DNA of 64,000 bases, taken from positions 1-64,000 of the forward strand of contig CAWJBD010000001.1 of assembly GCA_963841045.1 (NCBI GenBank), given 5' to 3'. How positions within the stretch are numbered: the stretch's first letter is position 1; each line of letters begins with the position of its first letter. Position numbers and translations under genes: made by a program. The DNA comes from Aalborgiella sp963841045. GTDB taxonomy: Bacteria; Pseudomonadota; Gammaproteobacteria; Burkholderiales; Burkholderiaceae_C. The notes under the pieces were generated by a model, which was given only the letters and a program-made list of their open reading frames with translations, had not been told where the DNA came from and did no database searches. Positions 16,747 to 26,260 of the stretch are shown in pieces.

Positions 16747-17112
16747 ATGACACAAGCAATTATTCTCTTCGGTCACGGCTCGCGCGACCCTTTGTGGCAC
16801 TTGCCCATTCAAGCGGTTGCAGAACGTTTACGCCAACGTGGCACAGACTCAACCATCACTTGCGCTTATCTGGAACTCACCGAACCTAGCTTGCCCACCT
16901 GTGCGGCACATTTGGTTGAACAAGGTATCACACACATCAAAGTGGTCCCTATGTTTTTAGGCGTGGGCAGGCATGCACGTGAAGACTTGCCTGTCATCAT
17001 GGCAGAACTGAAGCAAAAGCATCCGAATGTCTCGTTCACAGTGCAAGCGGCGGTGGGAGAAAACCCAGCTGTTTTGGACTTGCTTGCAGATGTCGCGCTA
17101 AGCGAAAGTTAG
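16747..17112 (+). CDS. CbiX/SirB-type sirohydrochlorin chelatase
   Basis: A 121-aa single-domain class II chelatase. LFGHGSRDP near the N-terminus holds the metal-binding His, and VVPMFLGVGRHAREDLP carries the second conserved His region. Such short proteins insert iron (SirB) or cobalt (CbiX-S) into sirohydrochlorin. Placement next to a CysB-type regulator, which controls sulfate assimilation where sulfite reductase needs siroheme, favours a siroheme role here. It follows lptG closely on the same strand. The metal specificity is inference from context. Confidence 0.85.
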   Translation: MTQAIILFGHGSRDPLWHLPIQAVAERLRQRGTDSTITCAYLELTEPSLPTCAAHLVEQGITHIKVVPMFLGVGRHAREDLPVIMAELKQKHPNVSFTVQAAVGENPAVLDLLADVALSES

Positions 17113-17225
17113 CACATTTCAAAAGAAACCGCCTAGGTTTGCGGCATAATGAATCGATTCTTTAGTCGCATTTCGTTATGAGTAAGAGCATGGCACTTCT
17201 AGAAATTCAGATTTCCAAGATGAAG

Positions 17226-17318
17226 TGCTAGGCGCACGGCGCGCAGAAACCGGAATGTACTTCAAGTACATGAGGATTTTGAGCACCGAGCAACGACGCA
17301 ATTCGCCTGGAAAATGAA
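17226..17318. repeat. Intergenic hairpin repeat upstream of the cysB-like gene
   Basis: The stretch contains GGCGCACGGCGCGCAGAAAC followed by a perfect stem ATGTACT-TCA-AGTACAT (17255-17271) and then GAGCACCGAGCAACGACGC. I recognise it from memory as a kind of intergenic hairpin repeat seen in Comamonadaceae and other betaproteobacteria, but only one copy is in this window. It lies within the cysB leader (about 65-110 bp upstream of its ATG) and could terminate or attenuate transcription, although no T run follows. Confidence 0.5.
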
Positions 17319-17335
17319 TTTATAGAAATGCCAAT

Positions 17336-18319
17336 ATGAACCTGCATCAATTTCGCTTCGTCCAAGAAGCCGTTAAACGCAACCTCAACCTCACTGAAGC
17401 TGCCAAAGCCTTGCACACTTCACAACCTGGTGTGTCCAAAGCCATTATTGAGCTGGAAGAAGAGCTGGGTATTGAGATTTTTGCAAGACATGGCAAACGC
17501 TTGAAGCGAATTACCGAGCCGGGCCACCACGTTATCAACAGTGTCGAAGTCATCATGCGCGAATTGGGCAATTTGAAGCGCATTGGTGAACAATTCAGCA
17601 AAGAAGACAGCGGCACCTTGTCGATAGCCACCACGCATACCCAAGCCCGTTACGTGCTACCCAAACCGATTTCCGAACTGCGCAGTGCCTATCCCAAAGT
17701 CAACATCAGTTTGCACCAAGGTTCGCCCGAGCAAGTGGCACAGATGTTGATTGATGATGTGGCTGACATGGGCATTGCCACCGAATCGCTGTCACAGTAC
17801 GAGCAATTGGTGACCCTGCCTTGTTATGAATGGCAACACGTTTTGGTCATGCCCAAAGACCATCCATTGGCTAAAAAAACCAATATACGCTTGGAAGATT
17901 TGGCGCTGGAACCGCTCATCACCTACCACCCCTCCTATACAGGCCGCACCAAAATTGACCGTGCCTTTGAAAGTAAAAAACTGCACCCGCGCATTGCGCT
18001 GGAAGCCATTGATTCGGACGTCATCAAAACCTATGTGCGCACAGGTTTGGGCATTGGCATTGTGGCCGAGATGGCAGTGCAAGCGGATGGCAATACGTCT
18101 GGTAACGCGTCTGGGGATTCCAACCAAGATTTGGCGGTGGTCAATGTGGGCCATTTGTTCGGCAAAAATGTGACCCGTGTGGCCTTCAAACGCAGCGGTT
18201 ATTTGCGCAATTTTGTTTACACCTTTGCCGAGCTGTTGAGCGAGCGCCTGTCCAAAGCAGCAATTGTGAGCGCCATGAATGGCAAAGCCACAGGAGAAAA
18301 CGATGACTATGCTATGTAG
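17336..18319 (+). CDS. cysB: LysR-family regulator, CysB-like
   Basis: A 327-aa transcription factor. The N-terminal winged helix begins MNLHQFRFVQEAVKRNLNLT and includes EAAKALHTSQPGVSKAIIELE. The CysB-type effector domain follows, with TTHTQARYVLP, the conserved ligand pocket entry of CysB/Cbl. CysB activates sulfate-assimilation genes in response to N-acetylserine; in Burkholderiales such proteins can also be SsuR-like. The upstream chelatase for siroheme supports a sulfur role. The end of the gene overlaps the ATG of the aminotransferase by 17 bp. Confidence 0.88.
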   Translation: MNLHQFRFVQEAVKRNLNLTEAAKALHTSQPGVSKAIIELEEELGIEIFARHGKRLKRITEPGHHVINSVEVIMRELGNLKRIGEQFSKEDSGTLSIATTHTQARYVLPKPISELRSAYPKVNISLHQGSPEQVAQMLIDDVADMGIATESLSQYEQLVTLPCYEWQHVLVMPKDHPLAKKTNIRLEDLALEPLITYHPSYTGRTKIDRAFESKKLHPRIALEAIDSDVIKTYVRTGLGIGIVAEMAVQADGNTSGNASGDSNQDLAVVNVGHLFGKNVTRVAFKRSGYLRNFVYTFAELLSERLSKAAIVSAMNGKATGENDDYAM

Positions 18320-19457
18320 CAAACTGCCGAATGTCGGCACCACCATTTTTTCAGTCATGTCGGCGTTAGCGGCCGAGCACAAAGCGGTTAACTTGGGGCA
18401 AGGCTTTCCTGATTTTGATTGCGACCCAGCGCTTATCAAAGCGGTTACCGATGCCATGAACGCCGGGCACAACCAATACCCACCCATGCCGGGCATGCCC
18501 CAATTGCGCAAGGCCATTGCCAACAAAATGCAAGCACTGCATGGCAAAAGTTACGACGCCAACACCGAAATCACCGTCACAGCCGGTGCCACGCAAGCCA
18601 TCATCACCGCGATACTCGCTGTGGTGCACGCGGGTGACGAAGTCATTGTGCTGGAGCCTTGCTACGACAGCTATGTGCCCAACATTGAACTGGCGGGCGG
18701 CGTGGTGGTGCGTGTGCCCTTAACACCCGGTACCTTCAAGCCCGATTTTGACAAAATCAAAAGCGCCATTTCGCCCAAAACCCGCGCCATCATCATTAAC
18801 ACACCGCACAACCCCAGTGCCACCATTTGGACCAAAGCCGACATGCTGGCACTGCAAGAATTGCTGGCACCCACCAACATCTTGCTGATCAGCGACGAGG
18901 TGTACGAACACATGGTGTACGACGGGCAACAACACGAAAGCGTGGCGCGCTACCCCGATTTGGCCAAGCGTGCCTTCATCGTTTCCAGCTTTGGCAAAAC
19001 CTACCATGTGACGGGTTGGAAAGTTGGCTTTGTAGCCGCACCCGCTGAGATGACAGCTGAGTTTCGCAAAGTGCATCAGTTCAATGTGTTCACCGTCAAC
19101 ACACCCATGCAAGTGGGTTTGGCAAGCTACATGGCGGACGCCTCGCATTACCTGAACCTGCCCGCGTTTTACCAGCGCAAGCGCGATTTGTTTCGCGCCG
19201 GTTTGCAGTCCACCAAATTCAAACTCTTGCCCAACACGGGCAGCTACTTTCAATGCGTGGATATTTCAGGCATCGCGCAAGGTAATCAAATGTCTGAAGC
19301 TGATTTTTGCAAATGGCTCACCACCGAAATTGGCGTCGCCGCCATACCCTTGTCGGCCTTTTATGGCGATGGCTTTGAACAAAAAATTGTGCGTTTTTGC
19401 TATGCCAAAAAAGACGAAACACTGCACGCAGCCCTAGACAAATTGAAGCGAATTTAA
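18303..19457 (+). CDS. PLP-dependent class I aminotransferase (YbdL/kynurenine-aminotransferase-like)
   Basis: About 384 aa. I chose ATG 18303 because AGGAGA lies 7-12 bases upstream; an earlier in-frame start inside cysB lacks one. Features: VNLGQGFPDFDCDP at the N-terminus, TVTAGATQAI for the cofactor phosphate, the NTPHNPSA Asn motif, SDEVYEHMVYDG (Asp and Tyr contacting PLP) and SSFGKTYHVTGWKVGF with the PLP lysine. The subfamily includes methionine aminotransferase YbdL and kynurenine or glutamine transaminase-like enzymes. Overlap with the CysB-like regulator gene suggests a link to sulfur amino-acid metabolism, for example methionine salvage. Exact substrate is unresolved. Confidence 0.88.
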   Translation: MTMLCSKLPNVGTTIFSVMSALAAEHKAVNLGQGFPDFDCDPALIKAVTDAMNAGHNQYPPMPGMPQLRKAIANKMQALHGKSYDANTEITVTAGATQAIITAILAVVHAGDEVIVLEPCYDSYVPNIELAGGVVVRVPLTPGTFKPDFDKIKSAISPKTRAIIINTPHNPSATIWTKADMLALQELLAPTNILLISDEVYEHMVYDGQQHESVARYPDLAKRAFIVSSFGKTYHVTGWKVGFVAAPAEMTAEFRKVHQFNVFTVNTPMQVGLASYMADASHYLNLPAFYQRKRDLFRAGLQSTKFKLLPNTGSYFQCVDISGIAQGNQMSEADFCKWLTTEIGVAAIPLSAFYGDGFEQKIVRFCYAKKDETLHAALDKLKRI

Positions 19458-19469
19458 ACAAGTTGATTC

Positions 19470-20322
19470 ATGCCAAAGTTCGCCGCCAATTTGAGTTTTC
19501 TGTACACAGAGTTGCCCTTTTTAGACCGCTTTGAAGCAGCGGCGAAAGATGGTTTCAAGGCGGTTGAATTTCTATTCCCCTACTCTTATGACGCGCAAGA
19601 CATTGCCGTACGGCTGAAGACCAACGGTTTAAAGCAAGTGTTGTTCAACTTGCCACCAGCGGGTGTGGATGCAAGCTCTATTGAGCAAGCTTGGGCAAAT
19701 GGCATGCGCGGCATTGCGTGCCTGCAAGGACGTGAAACCGAGTTTGCCCAAGGTGTGGATTTGGCTTTGCATTACGCCGATGTCTTGCAATGCACAGCAG
19801 TTGCACATGATGGCGGGCATCGTTCCAGCCGCAACTTCAACCGCAAGCGCCCAACAAACCTATATCCAAAATGCAAAATACGCTGGCCAACTCGCAAAGG
19901 CTCTGGGCATCAACATTTTGATAGAACCCATCAACACGCGTGACATGCCAGGCTATTTTCTGAACCACCAAGCGCATGCACACGCATTGCTAGAAGCCAT
20001 AGACCAGCCCAATGTGAAAGTGCAAATGGACTTGTACCATTGCCAAATCATGGAAGGCGATGTGTTGCAGCCCTTGCAACAGTATTTACCCACAGGCAAA
20101 GTCGCACACATCCAAATCGCCAACACGCCAGACCGCCACGAACCCAAAATCAACAATGTCCAAACCGGCGAAATCGATTACGCTGCGGCGTTTGATTTGA
20201 TCGATAGCTTGGGTTACACAGGCTGGATTGGTTGCGAATACAAACCAAAGCTTCAAGGTCAACCAACAGGCGAATCCAGCGCTACCAGCATGGGCTTGGA
20301 TTGGTTCAAACCCTATCGCTGA
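19470..20322 (+). CDS. hyi: Hydroxypyruvate isomerase-type TIM-barrel (frameshifted)
   Basis: The N-terminal frame (from MPKFAANLSFLYTELPFLDR to HYADVLQCTA) and a second frame (QLHMMAGIVPAAT...) join into a protein of about 283 aa. Motifs of Hyi/xylose-isomerase-like proteins are visible: NLSFLYTELPFLDRF, then LIEPINTRDMPGYFL, MDLYHCQIMEGD (metal ligands) and TGWIGCEYKP. Hyi interconverts hydroxypyruvate and tartronate semialdehyde in glyoxylate metabolism. One extra base near 19797 causes the break. Only 12 bp separate it from the aminotransferase, so they may be one transcript. No glyoxylate carboligase genes lie nearby, so the role here is uncertain. Confidence 0.85.
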
Positions 20323-20373
20323 GCGCATCAGCAGCCAAGACGGCTGCGCCTCCACTGTCAGCCATTCTTGGTA

Positions 20374-20447
20374 AAAATATATGAAAAATTGGCCTCTAGC
20401 CGGCGTATTGATTGCCTAATGATGCTATTAAATATATAGCATTAGCG
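20374..20447 (+). repeat. Dispersed 65-bp element, copy 6
   Basis: Plus strand: ATTGGCCTCTAGCCGGCGTA, then TTGATTGCCTAATGATG, then CTATTAAATATATAGC. Intergenic, between hyi and tfpZ. Orientation matches copy 7 beyond tfpZ. Confidence 0.87.
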
Positions 20448-20519
20448 CTTTACACGCCATCACAAAATTTGCAGCCAACTTGGTAAAATCAAGCCCATTG
20501 CAAACAACCATTTTCAATC

Positions 20520-21270
20520 ATGAACACAACACGAATACGCACCGCCTTCAAAGCATTTGGCATTCATTTTGGCATCAGCTTGCTGGTGGCAGCACTGGTC
20601 GCTATCTTGGTTTTCACGATATGGTACCCGTATCCGTTTCGCGAATTGGCTGGCGGTAGAGATCTATTTATTTTGGTCATCGCCGTCGACATTATTTGTG
20701 GCCCACTTTTAACATCGATTCTCTTTTCACCCACCAAACCCAAAAAGGAATTGGTCACCGACATTTCCTTGGTCGTCATTGTTCAGTTGTTGGCATTGGG
20801 CTATGGCATATGGAATGTTTGGTTGGCGCGGCCCGTTTATTTGGTGAACGATGGCAAACCGACTTCCATGTGGTGCCACAAATTTCAGTGGACAGCATTG
20901 GATTGAATTATTTGCCCCCTGAATTACAACCCAGTCTGTTCAGCGGCCCCAAGAAGGTCAGCCTGCGCGAAATGTCAGCAAATGAACATACGCAGTTTGA
21001 GCGTGTAATGCAAACCGGAACGAAAATCGATCTACCAACTACCGCAGCTGTATATTTCCTATGACGGCGCAAAAGCCTTCAAATACTCCCAAAGCGTGAA
21101 CGCCTATTGAAGGTAATGCCGAACACAAGCCGAAATTGAATCCATCGCCAAAAAAGCAGGGCTTAGCGGAAATCCACTCTTTGCATTTTGCATATGTGAT
21201 AGGACAAGATTCTTGGTTTGGTTTCCTGAACCCTGATGGTGAAATTATTGGCTACATCGATTCTGAATAA
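20520..21270 (+). pseudogene. tfpZ: TfpX/TfpZ-type pilin accessory protein, multiple frameshifts
   Basis: The first 110 residues read well: FKAFGIHFGISLLVAALVA, then FTIWYPYPFRELAGGRDLF, then IAVDIICGPLLTSILFSP and ARPVYLVNDG. This is the membrane-domain pattern of TfpX/TfpZ proteins, needed for surface assembly or stability of certain type IV pilins. A shift near 20850 leads into DFHVVPQISVDSIGLNYLPP. Further shifts near 21035 and about 21108 lead to fragments such as LPQLYISYDGAKAF, and a C-terminal piece ending GFLNPDGEIIGYIDSE. At least three shifts make a real pseudogene more likely than in the single-shift genes. A pilin gene lies convergently about 120 bp away, the usual neighbour. Confidence 0.78.
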
Positions 21271-21314
21271 ATATACATAAAATAAACCTCTAGACGCGTA
21301 TTGATTGCTTTAAA
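21270..21314 (+). repeat. Dispersed 65-bp element, copy 7 (decayed)
   Basis: Plus strand: ATAAACCTCTAGACGCGTAT followed by TGATTGCTTTAAATC. The core GCC is missing and the palindromic end is not recognisable. It lies right after the last stop codon of the tfpZ remnant. Confidence 0.6.
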
Positions 21315-21344
21315 TCTAACTCTTACTTAAAATTGCTTCAGACA

Positions 21345-21372
21345 ATAAAAAAGCCTCCCGAAGGAGGCTTTC
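21345..21372 (-). terminator. Rho-independent terminator of the pilin gene
   Basis: An 8-bp stem, AAGCCTCC / GGAGGCTT, has a TTCG tetraloop on the minus strand, followed by a run of T. It is 17 bp past the pilin stop. The hairpin may also act on transcripts coming from tfpZ on the other strand. Confidence 0.9.
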
Positions 21373-21388
21373 TTAAATGTTTAGCGAA

Positions 21389-21841
21389 TTAACAATCGCC
21401 TGTATTAGCTTTAAACCCGCGTGTACCTGCATCAGCAGATGTGCATGATGTTCCAGAATTTGTCCAAAGCATATTTGCGCCATTCGCAGTTGGTGTATCA
21501 ACAATTGTCATTGCAACTCCCGCAGAATCAGTTGCAGCCGTCGTAACAGTAATAACACCATCCACAATTGCAGCAGCCGTAATATTACTGGTTAAATTGC
21601 AGAGTTGGAACCCAGTTGTACCAGCATCGCATGTTGTCAATGCGCCTGTATCTTGCATGCACATTGCAACTGCCAATTTTGAAGACTGAATTTCAGCAAA
21701 TGCGCCTGCTGCACGTGCGCGTGAAGTGTAATTTCCATATTGTGGCAAAGCAATAGCTGCCAAGATACCGATGATCGCGACGACGATCATCAATTCGATT
21801 AAGGTGAAACCTTTTTGTAGGTTACGTTTGATTTGTTTCAT
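21389..21841 (-). CDS. pilA: Type IV pilin (PilA family)
   Basis: A 150-aa prepilin with the class III signal: basic leader MKQIKRNLQK, then the prepilin peptidase site G-F at 11-12 and the hydrophobic stretch FTLIELMIVVAIIGILAAIA including Glu5 of the mature protein. The globular head is rich in Thr/Ala/Gly and has a C-terminal disulfide region (GTSCTSADAG...TGDC) plus an additional Cys pair (AMCMQD, TTCDAG, FQLCN). GGAGC precedes the ATG. The 276-bp region upstream to the ATPase gene holds the promoter; I found no convincing sigma-54 site. A neighbouring GspE/PilB ATPase and a decayed TfpZ indicate a type IV pilus locus. Confidence 0.95.
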   Translation of the reverse strand: MKQIKRNLQKGFTLIELMIVVAIIGILAAIALPQYGNYTSRARAAGAFAEIQSSKLAVAMCMQDTGALTTCDAGTTGFQLCNLTSNITAAAIVDGVITVTTAATDSAGVAMTIVDTPTANGANMLWTNSGTSCTSADAGTRGFKANTGDC

Positions 21842-22117
21842 TCGAAAGCTCCTAAATTAAGAAATAAAGTTAAGTAGTTGAAAGTCAAGGAAAATCGCCA
21901 CAATCTGCTACGCTTTTTGCAACGGCTACTGGCTTCCCAGTGGTTTTAATGTAACTGTTGTTTTCGAATTCTTTGCTGACGATGAACTGTAGATTTTTCG
22001 TCTTTAGAGGAATATGTCTCATTTTTACCGCGCAATGTTATTAAATGTAGACACTTTTTTACACTTTAATGTGCAATTTGAAACAAATTACGCAACATCG
22101 ACTGTGCACTTTGTCGG

Positions 22118-23942
22118 TTACTTGATGCACACGGCGCGTACTTGTTTCATGTCTGTGAGGCCTTGTAATACTTTAATCATACCGTCCATCTTCAGCGTGT
22201 GCATGCCGCCAGAGACTGCAGATGTGAAGATTTTGACAACGCGGGCACGTTCTTGGATGAGCTTTTTGGTGGGCTCGTCTGCCAGCATCAGCTCATGCAA
22301 GCCCAAACGGCCTTTGTAGCCTGTTTTACCGCATTTGCTACAGCCCACAGGCTTGTAAAAGGTTAACCGACCATTCTCGCCATAGCTCTCAACCCAGTGT
22401 TGGTAGAGTTTTTTGGCCTCATTTTGTGGGTTTTCTTGCCAAGCATCGGTATTGCGCAGCTCTTCGGCGTATTCGCTGACAAATGCGGTGAGCTCTGGGC
22501 CAGCTGGCGAATAGGCTTCTTTACAGCTGCACAATCGCTTGGCCAAGCGCTGTGCCAAGATGCCTAAAAGTGCATCGGCAAAGTTAAAAGGATCCATACC
22601 CATGTCCAATAAGCGGGTGACGGATTCGGGTGCGGAATTGGTGTGCAGTGTGGAGAACACCAAATGCCCTGTGAGTGAGGCTTCAATACCCATGGACACT
22701 GTTTCATGGTCGCGCGACTCGCCCACCATGATGATGTCGGGGTCAGCCCGCAAAAACGAGCGCATCAGCATGGCGAAGTCAATGCCTGCTTTTTTATTCA
22801 CTTGCACCTGGCGCAGACCTTTTTGGGTAATTTCAATTGGGTCTTCAGCGGTCCAAATTTTGGTGTCGGTGCGATTCAATTCTGCCAATATGGAATGTAA
22901 GGTGGTGGTTTTACCAGAGCCGGTAGGGCCGCACACATAAAACAAACCATAGGGCTTGTGTATCACACTTTCTAAGCGCGCCATGTTGTGCGGTGTGAGA
23001 CCCAGATTCGACAATGGAATGGGCTCGCCGCCTGCCAAAATACGCATCACCACGTCTTCCAAACCGCCGGCGGATGGCAAAGTGGCCACGCGTAATTCAA
23101 TATCTACAGGTCCGAAATTTTTTGAACACAATTTTGCCGTCTTGCGGGCGGCGTGTTTCTGAAATATCCAAATCAGACATGATTTTGATACGCGCCACAA
23201 TGGCTTGGCGCAAATGGCGTGGTGCGTCAATATATGGCACCAAGCTGCCATCAATGCGCAAACGCACACCCACATTGGCTTTGCCTAAGCCGGGTTCGAT
23301 GTGAATGTCAGAAGCTTTCTTGTGATAAGCCTCCAAAATTACTTTGTTCACAAACTTAACCACCTCATTTTCAGAAGTGGCATTGGGCACATAGTTGTCT
23401 TCTTCACCCTCTTCCACCATGGGTCGGCTCATGTTGGCCAACAGATCGTCTAAGTTGCCACCTTCGCCATCGGCAGCGCCAAAAATCAAATCCAAGGTTT
23501 GGTTGAATTCAGCGTGTGAGCTGATCACGTATTTGAACTGCGTTTCACGAGGAAACATGTGCTGCACCACATAAGTGGAGCGCACTTGCTCGGGGTCCAA
23601 GCACATCACCAACAAGCCGTCAAACGTTTCTTCCAACGGAATCCAGCCTTGTTCCGACAAGAAATCACGCTTCAAAGCACCGTGTAATTTATCGGTATTG
23701 AAACGCGCTTTGCTGAACGGCTCATAAGGTACGCCGTAAAACAAACCCAAAGCTTGTCCAATTTGTGCCGGTGTAACGTTGTATTGGTCTATCAACAGCT
23801 GTTCTATCGTGCCGTCTTTATCGCCCCGTTTGTCGATGCATGCTTGCAATTCCGTCATGCCAATGGCGCCCGCATGCACCAAACCATCGTATTTGCTGGG
23901 ACTGCGCGGTCCGGTTTTCTTTGTACTTGCTGAGGTGGCCAT
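22118..23942 (-). CDS. GspE/PulE-family secretion or pilus assembly ATPase (PilB-like, frameshifted)
   Basis: The two frames join to a protein of about 607 aa. The N-terminal part (MATSASTKKTGPRSPSKYDG) has an N1-type domain (LIDQYNVTPAQIGQALGLFYGVPY) and the start of the ATPase domain (NKVILEAYHKKASDIHIEP). It then breaks after GKIVFKKF at about 23115, where an extra T/A in a homopolymer shifts frame. The second part holds the Walker A motif VCGPTGSGKTTTLH, the Asp box (TAEDPIEI), the Walker B region LRADPDIIMVGESRD, the His box STLHTNSAPES and a C-terminal tetracysteine CSCKEAY...CSKCGKTGYKGR. It powers pilus extension or type II secretion. Proximity to pilA favours pili, but the N-terminus is not the canonical PilB form I know. 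Confidence 0.88.
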
Positions 23943-24025
23943 AGGATTGGGGTGTTGGTTCTAGTGAATATTAAACTGTTAACAGAAATGTGCTTTTTGT
24001 CATTATTAAAAGGATAGCAAGAAAC

Positions 24026-26260
24026 CTATGAAAAGTCACTGGTGCCGTCCCATGACGAATCGAGTGATTGCAATCTTAGCAAAGCAATGCGCCTCAGGTA
24101 AAAAGCGTACATCATATTTGATGGGTTTATGGCGATAAGTTCCTGTAAATACTGATTACTGGTGTCCCATTGCTGCAATCTGTATGCTTGCAGAGCCAAT
24201 TGCCATTGTTTCAGCTCATCTTTCGCATACTTTTGATTCACACTGTCAGCATGGTGCTGACTCACCATGGGCGTGTAAATCGACAAGACTTGCGTTTTAC
24301 CATGCACCCGTACTTTATCGACCTCTTGCCAAACAAAGGCACTCGCTTGGCTCATGGTATTGGCGCTCACCAAAATAGCGACCGAATAAGTTTTACTTAA
24401 TTCTTGCAATCTTGCAGCCAAATTGACAGCGTCACCAACGGCTGTGTAACTGCGCCGGATATCAGAACCCATATCACCAACGCACATCATGCCTGTGTTA
24501 ATGCCAATACCAAGCTGTACGTCTGGCAAACCAAGTCTTTGTTGCACTTGGTTAATTTCTGCAAGTGCATCCACCATATCGAGTGCTGCCAGTACAGCTT
24601 GGTGGGCATGATTGCTTGTCTGCGCGGGTGCGCCCCAAAATGCCATGACACAGTCGCCCATGTACTTGTCAATGGTGCCACCGTGCCTCAATATGACACG
24701 ACTCAACTGTGTAAACACCCTGTTCAACATGGCTTGTACATCGCTGGGCAACAACTTTTCGGCAATTTGCGAAAAGCCACGCATGTCGCAAAACAAAACG
24801 GTCATTTCTACATTTTTCGCTTGCATGGCGTAATTGTCGTAATGATCCTCCATTTGTTCGACCAAGTGTGGCGGTACGTAGCTGCCAAAGAGTTTTTTCA
24901 ATGCCAACATAGCCCGGCTGCGAAGCAGATGGTCGGCACTCATACTCAATGTATACACCGCAAAACCAGTCAACAAAGTTGCAGCCATCGGCAAAACCAA
25001 TCCCTTTGATAAAAATAAGCTTGTATTCAAAGCCATCGTACTCAGCAATACACCCATACCAAATGCCATGGCAGAAGCGACACTGAGCGATGGCAGTACA
25101 AAAGCCAGTAAGACACTCACGATGAGCAACATCAATAACTCATAACCCAGGGCATAGTCAGGTCGGTAAATTGAATGGCCATCCAGCATGCTGGACAAAA
25201 TATTGGCATGTGTTTCAACACCAGGGTAAGCTTCACCCACTGGCGTAGTGCGTAAATCTTGTAAACCAGGCGCAGTTGAACCTATCAGCACGATTTTGTC
25301 TTTGAGTTCGTTTTCGTTCAACTTTTTGGACAAAACATCAACTGCAGATATATAGCGGTATGCTCCACCCGTAGCACCGCCATATCCTCGAAACGGAATC
25401 AAAACAGATAGTTTTTCGTCAACGTAAATCAACTGTCTTTCCCCATTCCGCTCGATTTGTAAGGCAGCGCTTTCATTACCACTTTGAAGCTTTATGCTGC
25501 TTTGAGGCAGACCCTTGTGAACACGAAACAATGCCAAAGCAAAAGATTCGTAATATTGGTTCTCAAAACTCGCTAGCAAAGGTGTAGCGCGAACGATACC
25601 ATCAGCGTCTGCAATCGCGTTGAAGAATCCTGCTGCCGAAACAGCACGCGTAATGGCATCAATGCTTGCGCCATAACCATCCCAATGTGTGACATGGGAA
25701 TCGCGCCCTTGTAAAACTGATTTGGTGAGTACGGGATTTGGCAGCTTTCCGCTGGTGTGCTTTTGCCTATCGCTGGTGAAATAATATCCTAGGACAACGT
25801 TGCGCTTCTCTAGGGATTCAGCAAATAACGCGTCGTAATCTTGCGTTTTATTCAGAAGCGGTAATTGAGCTTGGAAACCGGCATCACTGCGCAGTGTTGT
25901 ACGTCCCAGCTGATTCAAGGTTGCAAGTCCCGAGCTATTGTCAGGTTCAGCAAACACCATATCAAAGCCAAGTGTTTTGATTTTCTGCCGCTCAAACAAC
26001 TCTGTTGTGATGTCTCTGAGTTTATTTCTACTCCAAGGCCAACGACCTAAAGCAGAGAGGCTTTTCTCATCAATATCGACAATGACAATTCGATCATCAA
26101 ACGTTTGCGGCATCGTCAATCGCAAACGCGCATCGTAAATAATATTGTCTAATCTGAGCGCCAGGTTCCATGGCAAAAAACCACTTGCATGTCCCAGCGC
26201 AAACAAGAGTGGCAAAAGCGAGACAAGAATTCTGAACTTGTACTTCGCCAAATACTTCAT
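24026..26260 (-). CDS. CHASE2 sensor adenylate/guanylate cyclase
   Basis: A 744-aa membrane signalling protein. Order: one N-terminal helix (FRILVSLLPLLFALGHASG), an extracytoplasmic CHASE2 sensor (about residues 30-355, with DRIVIVDIDEKSLSALGRWPW and GVETHANILSSMLDG), three membrane helices (about 365-445), and a class III cyclase domain (about 480-660). Catalytic elements are present: metal-binding Asp in LFCDMRGFSQI and in KYMGDCVMAFWG, the base-binding Lys before YMGD, and the N-R pair in AVNLAARL. The pattern is the usual bacterial adenylate cyclase; cAMP versus cGMP cannot be fixed here. Its ATG overlaps the stop of the FHA gene (ATGA), so the two are translationally coupled. Confidence 0.9.
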   Translation of the reverse strand: MKYLAKYKFRILVSLLPLLFALGHASGFLPWNLALRLDNIIYDARLRLTMPQTFDDRIVIVDIDEKSLSALGRWPWSRNKLRDITTELFERQKIKTLGFDMVFAEPDNSSGLATLNQLGRTTLRSDAGFQAQLPLLNKTQDYDALFAESLEKRNVVLGYYFTSDRQKHTSGKLPNPVLTKSVLQGRDSHVTHWDGYGASIDAITRAVSAAGFFNAIADADGIVRATPLLASFENQYYESFALALFRVHKGLPQSSIKLQSGNESAALQIERNGERQLIYVDEKLSVLIPFRGYGGATGGAYRYISAVDVLSKKLNENELKDKIVLIGSTAPGLQDLRTTPVGEAYPGVETHANILSSMLDGHSIYRPDYALGYELLMLLIVSVLLAFVLPSLSVASAMAFGMGVLLSTMALNTSLFLSKGLVLPMAATLLTGFAVYTLSMSADHLLRSRAMLALKKLFGSYVPPHLVEQMEDHYDNYAMQAKNVEMTVLFCDMRGFSQIAEKLLPSDVQAMLNRVFTQLSRVILRHGGTIDKYMGDCVMAFWGAPAQTSNHAHQAVLAALDMVDALAEINQVQQRLGLPDVQLGIGINTGMMCVGDMGSDIRRSYTAVGDAVNLAARLQELSKTYSVAILVSANTMSQASAFVWQEVDKVRVHGKTQVLSIYTPMVSQHHADSVNQKYAKDELKQWQLALQAYRLQQWDTSNQYLQELIAINPSNMMYAFYLRRIALLRLQSLDSSWDGTSDFS

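Noticed and set aside
17113..17335. Small RNA gene before cysB
   Set aside because: Only the hairpin repeat is visible, without a promoter plus terminator pair.
21842..22117. Sigma-54 promoter for pilA
   Set aside because: A TTGCA stretch is present on the minus strand but GG at -24 is not at the required distance.
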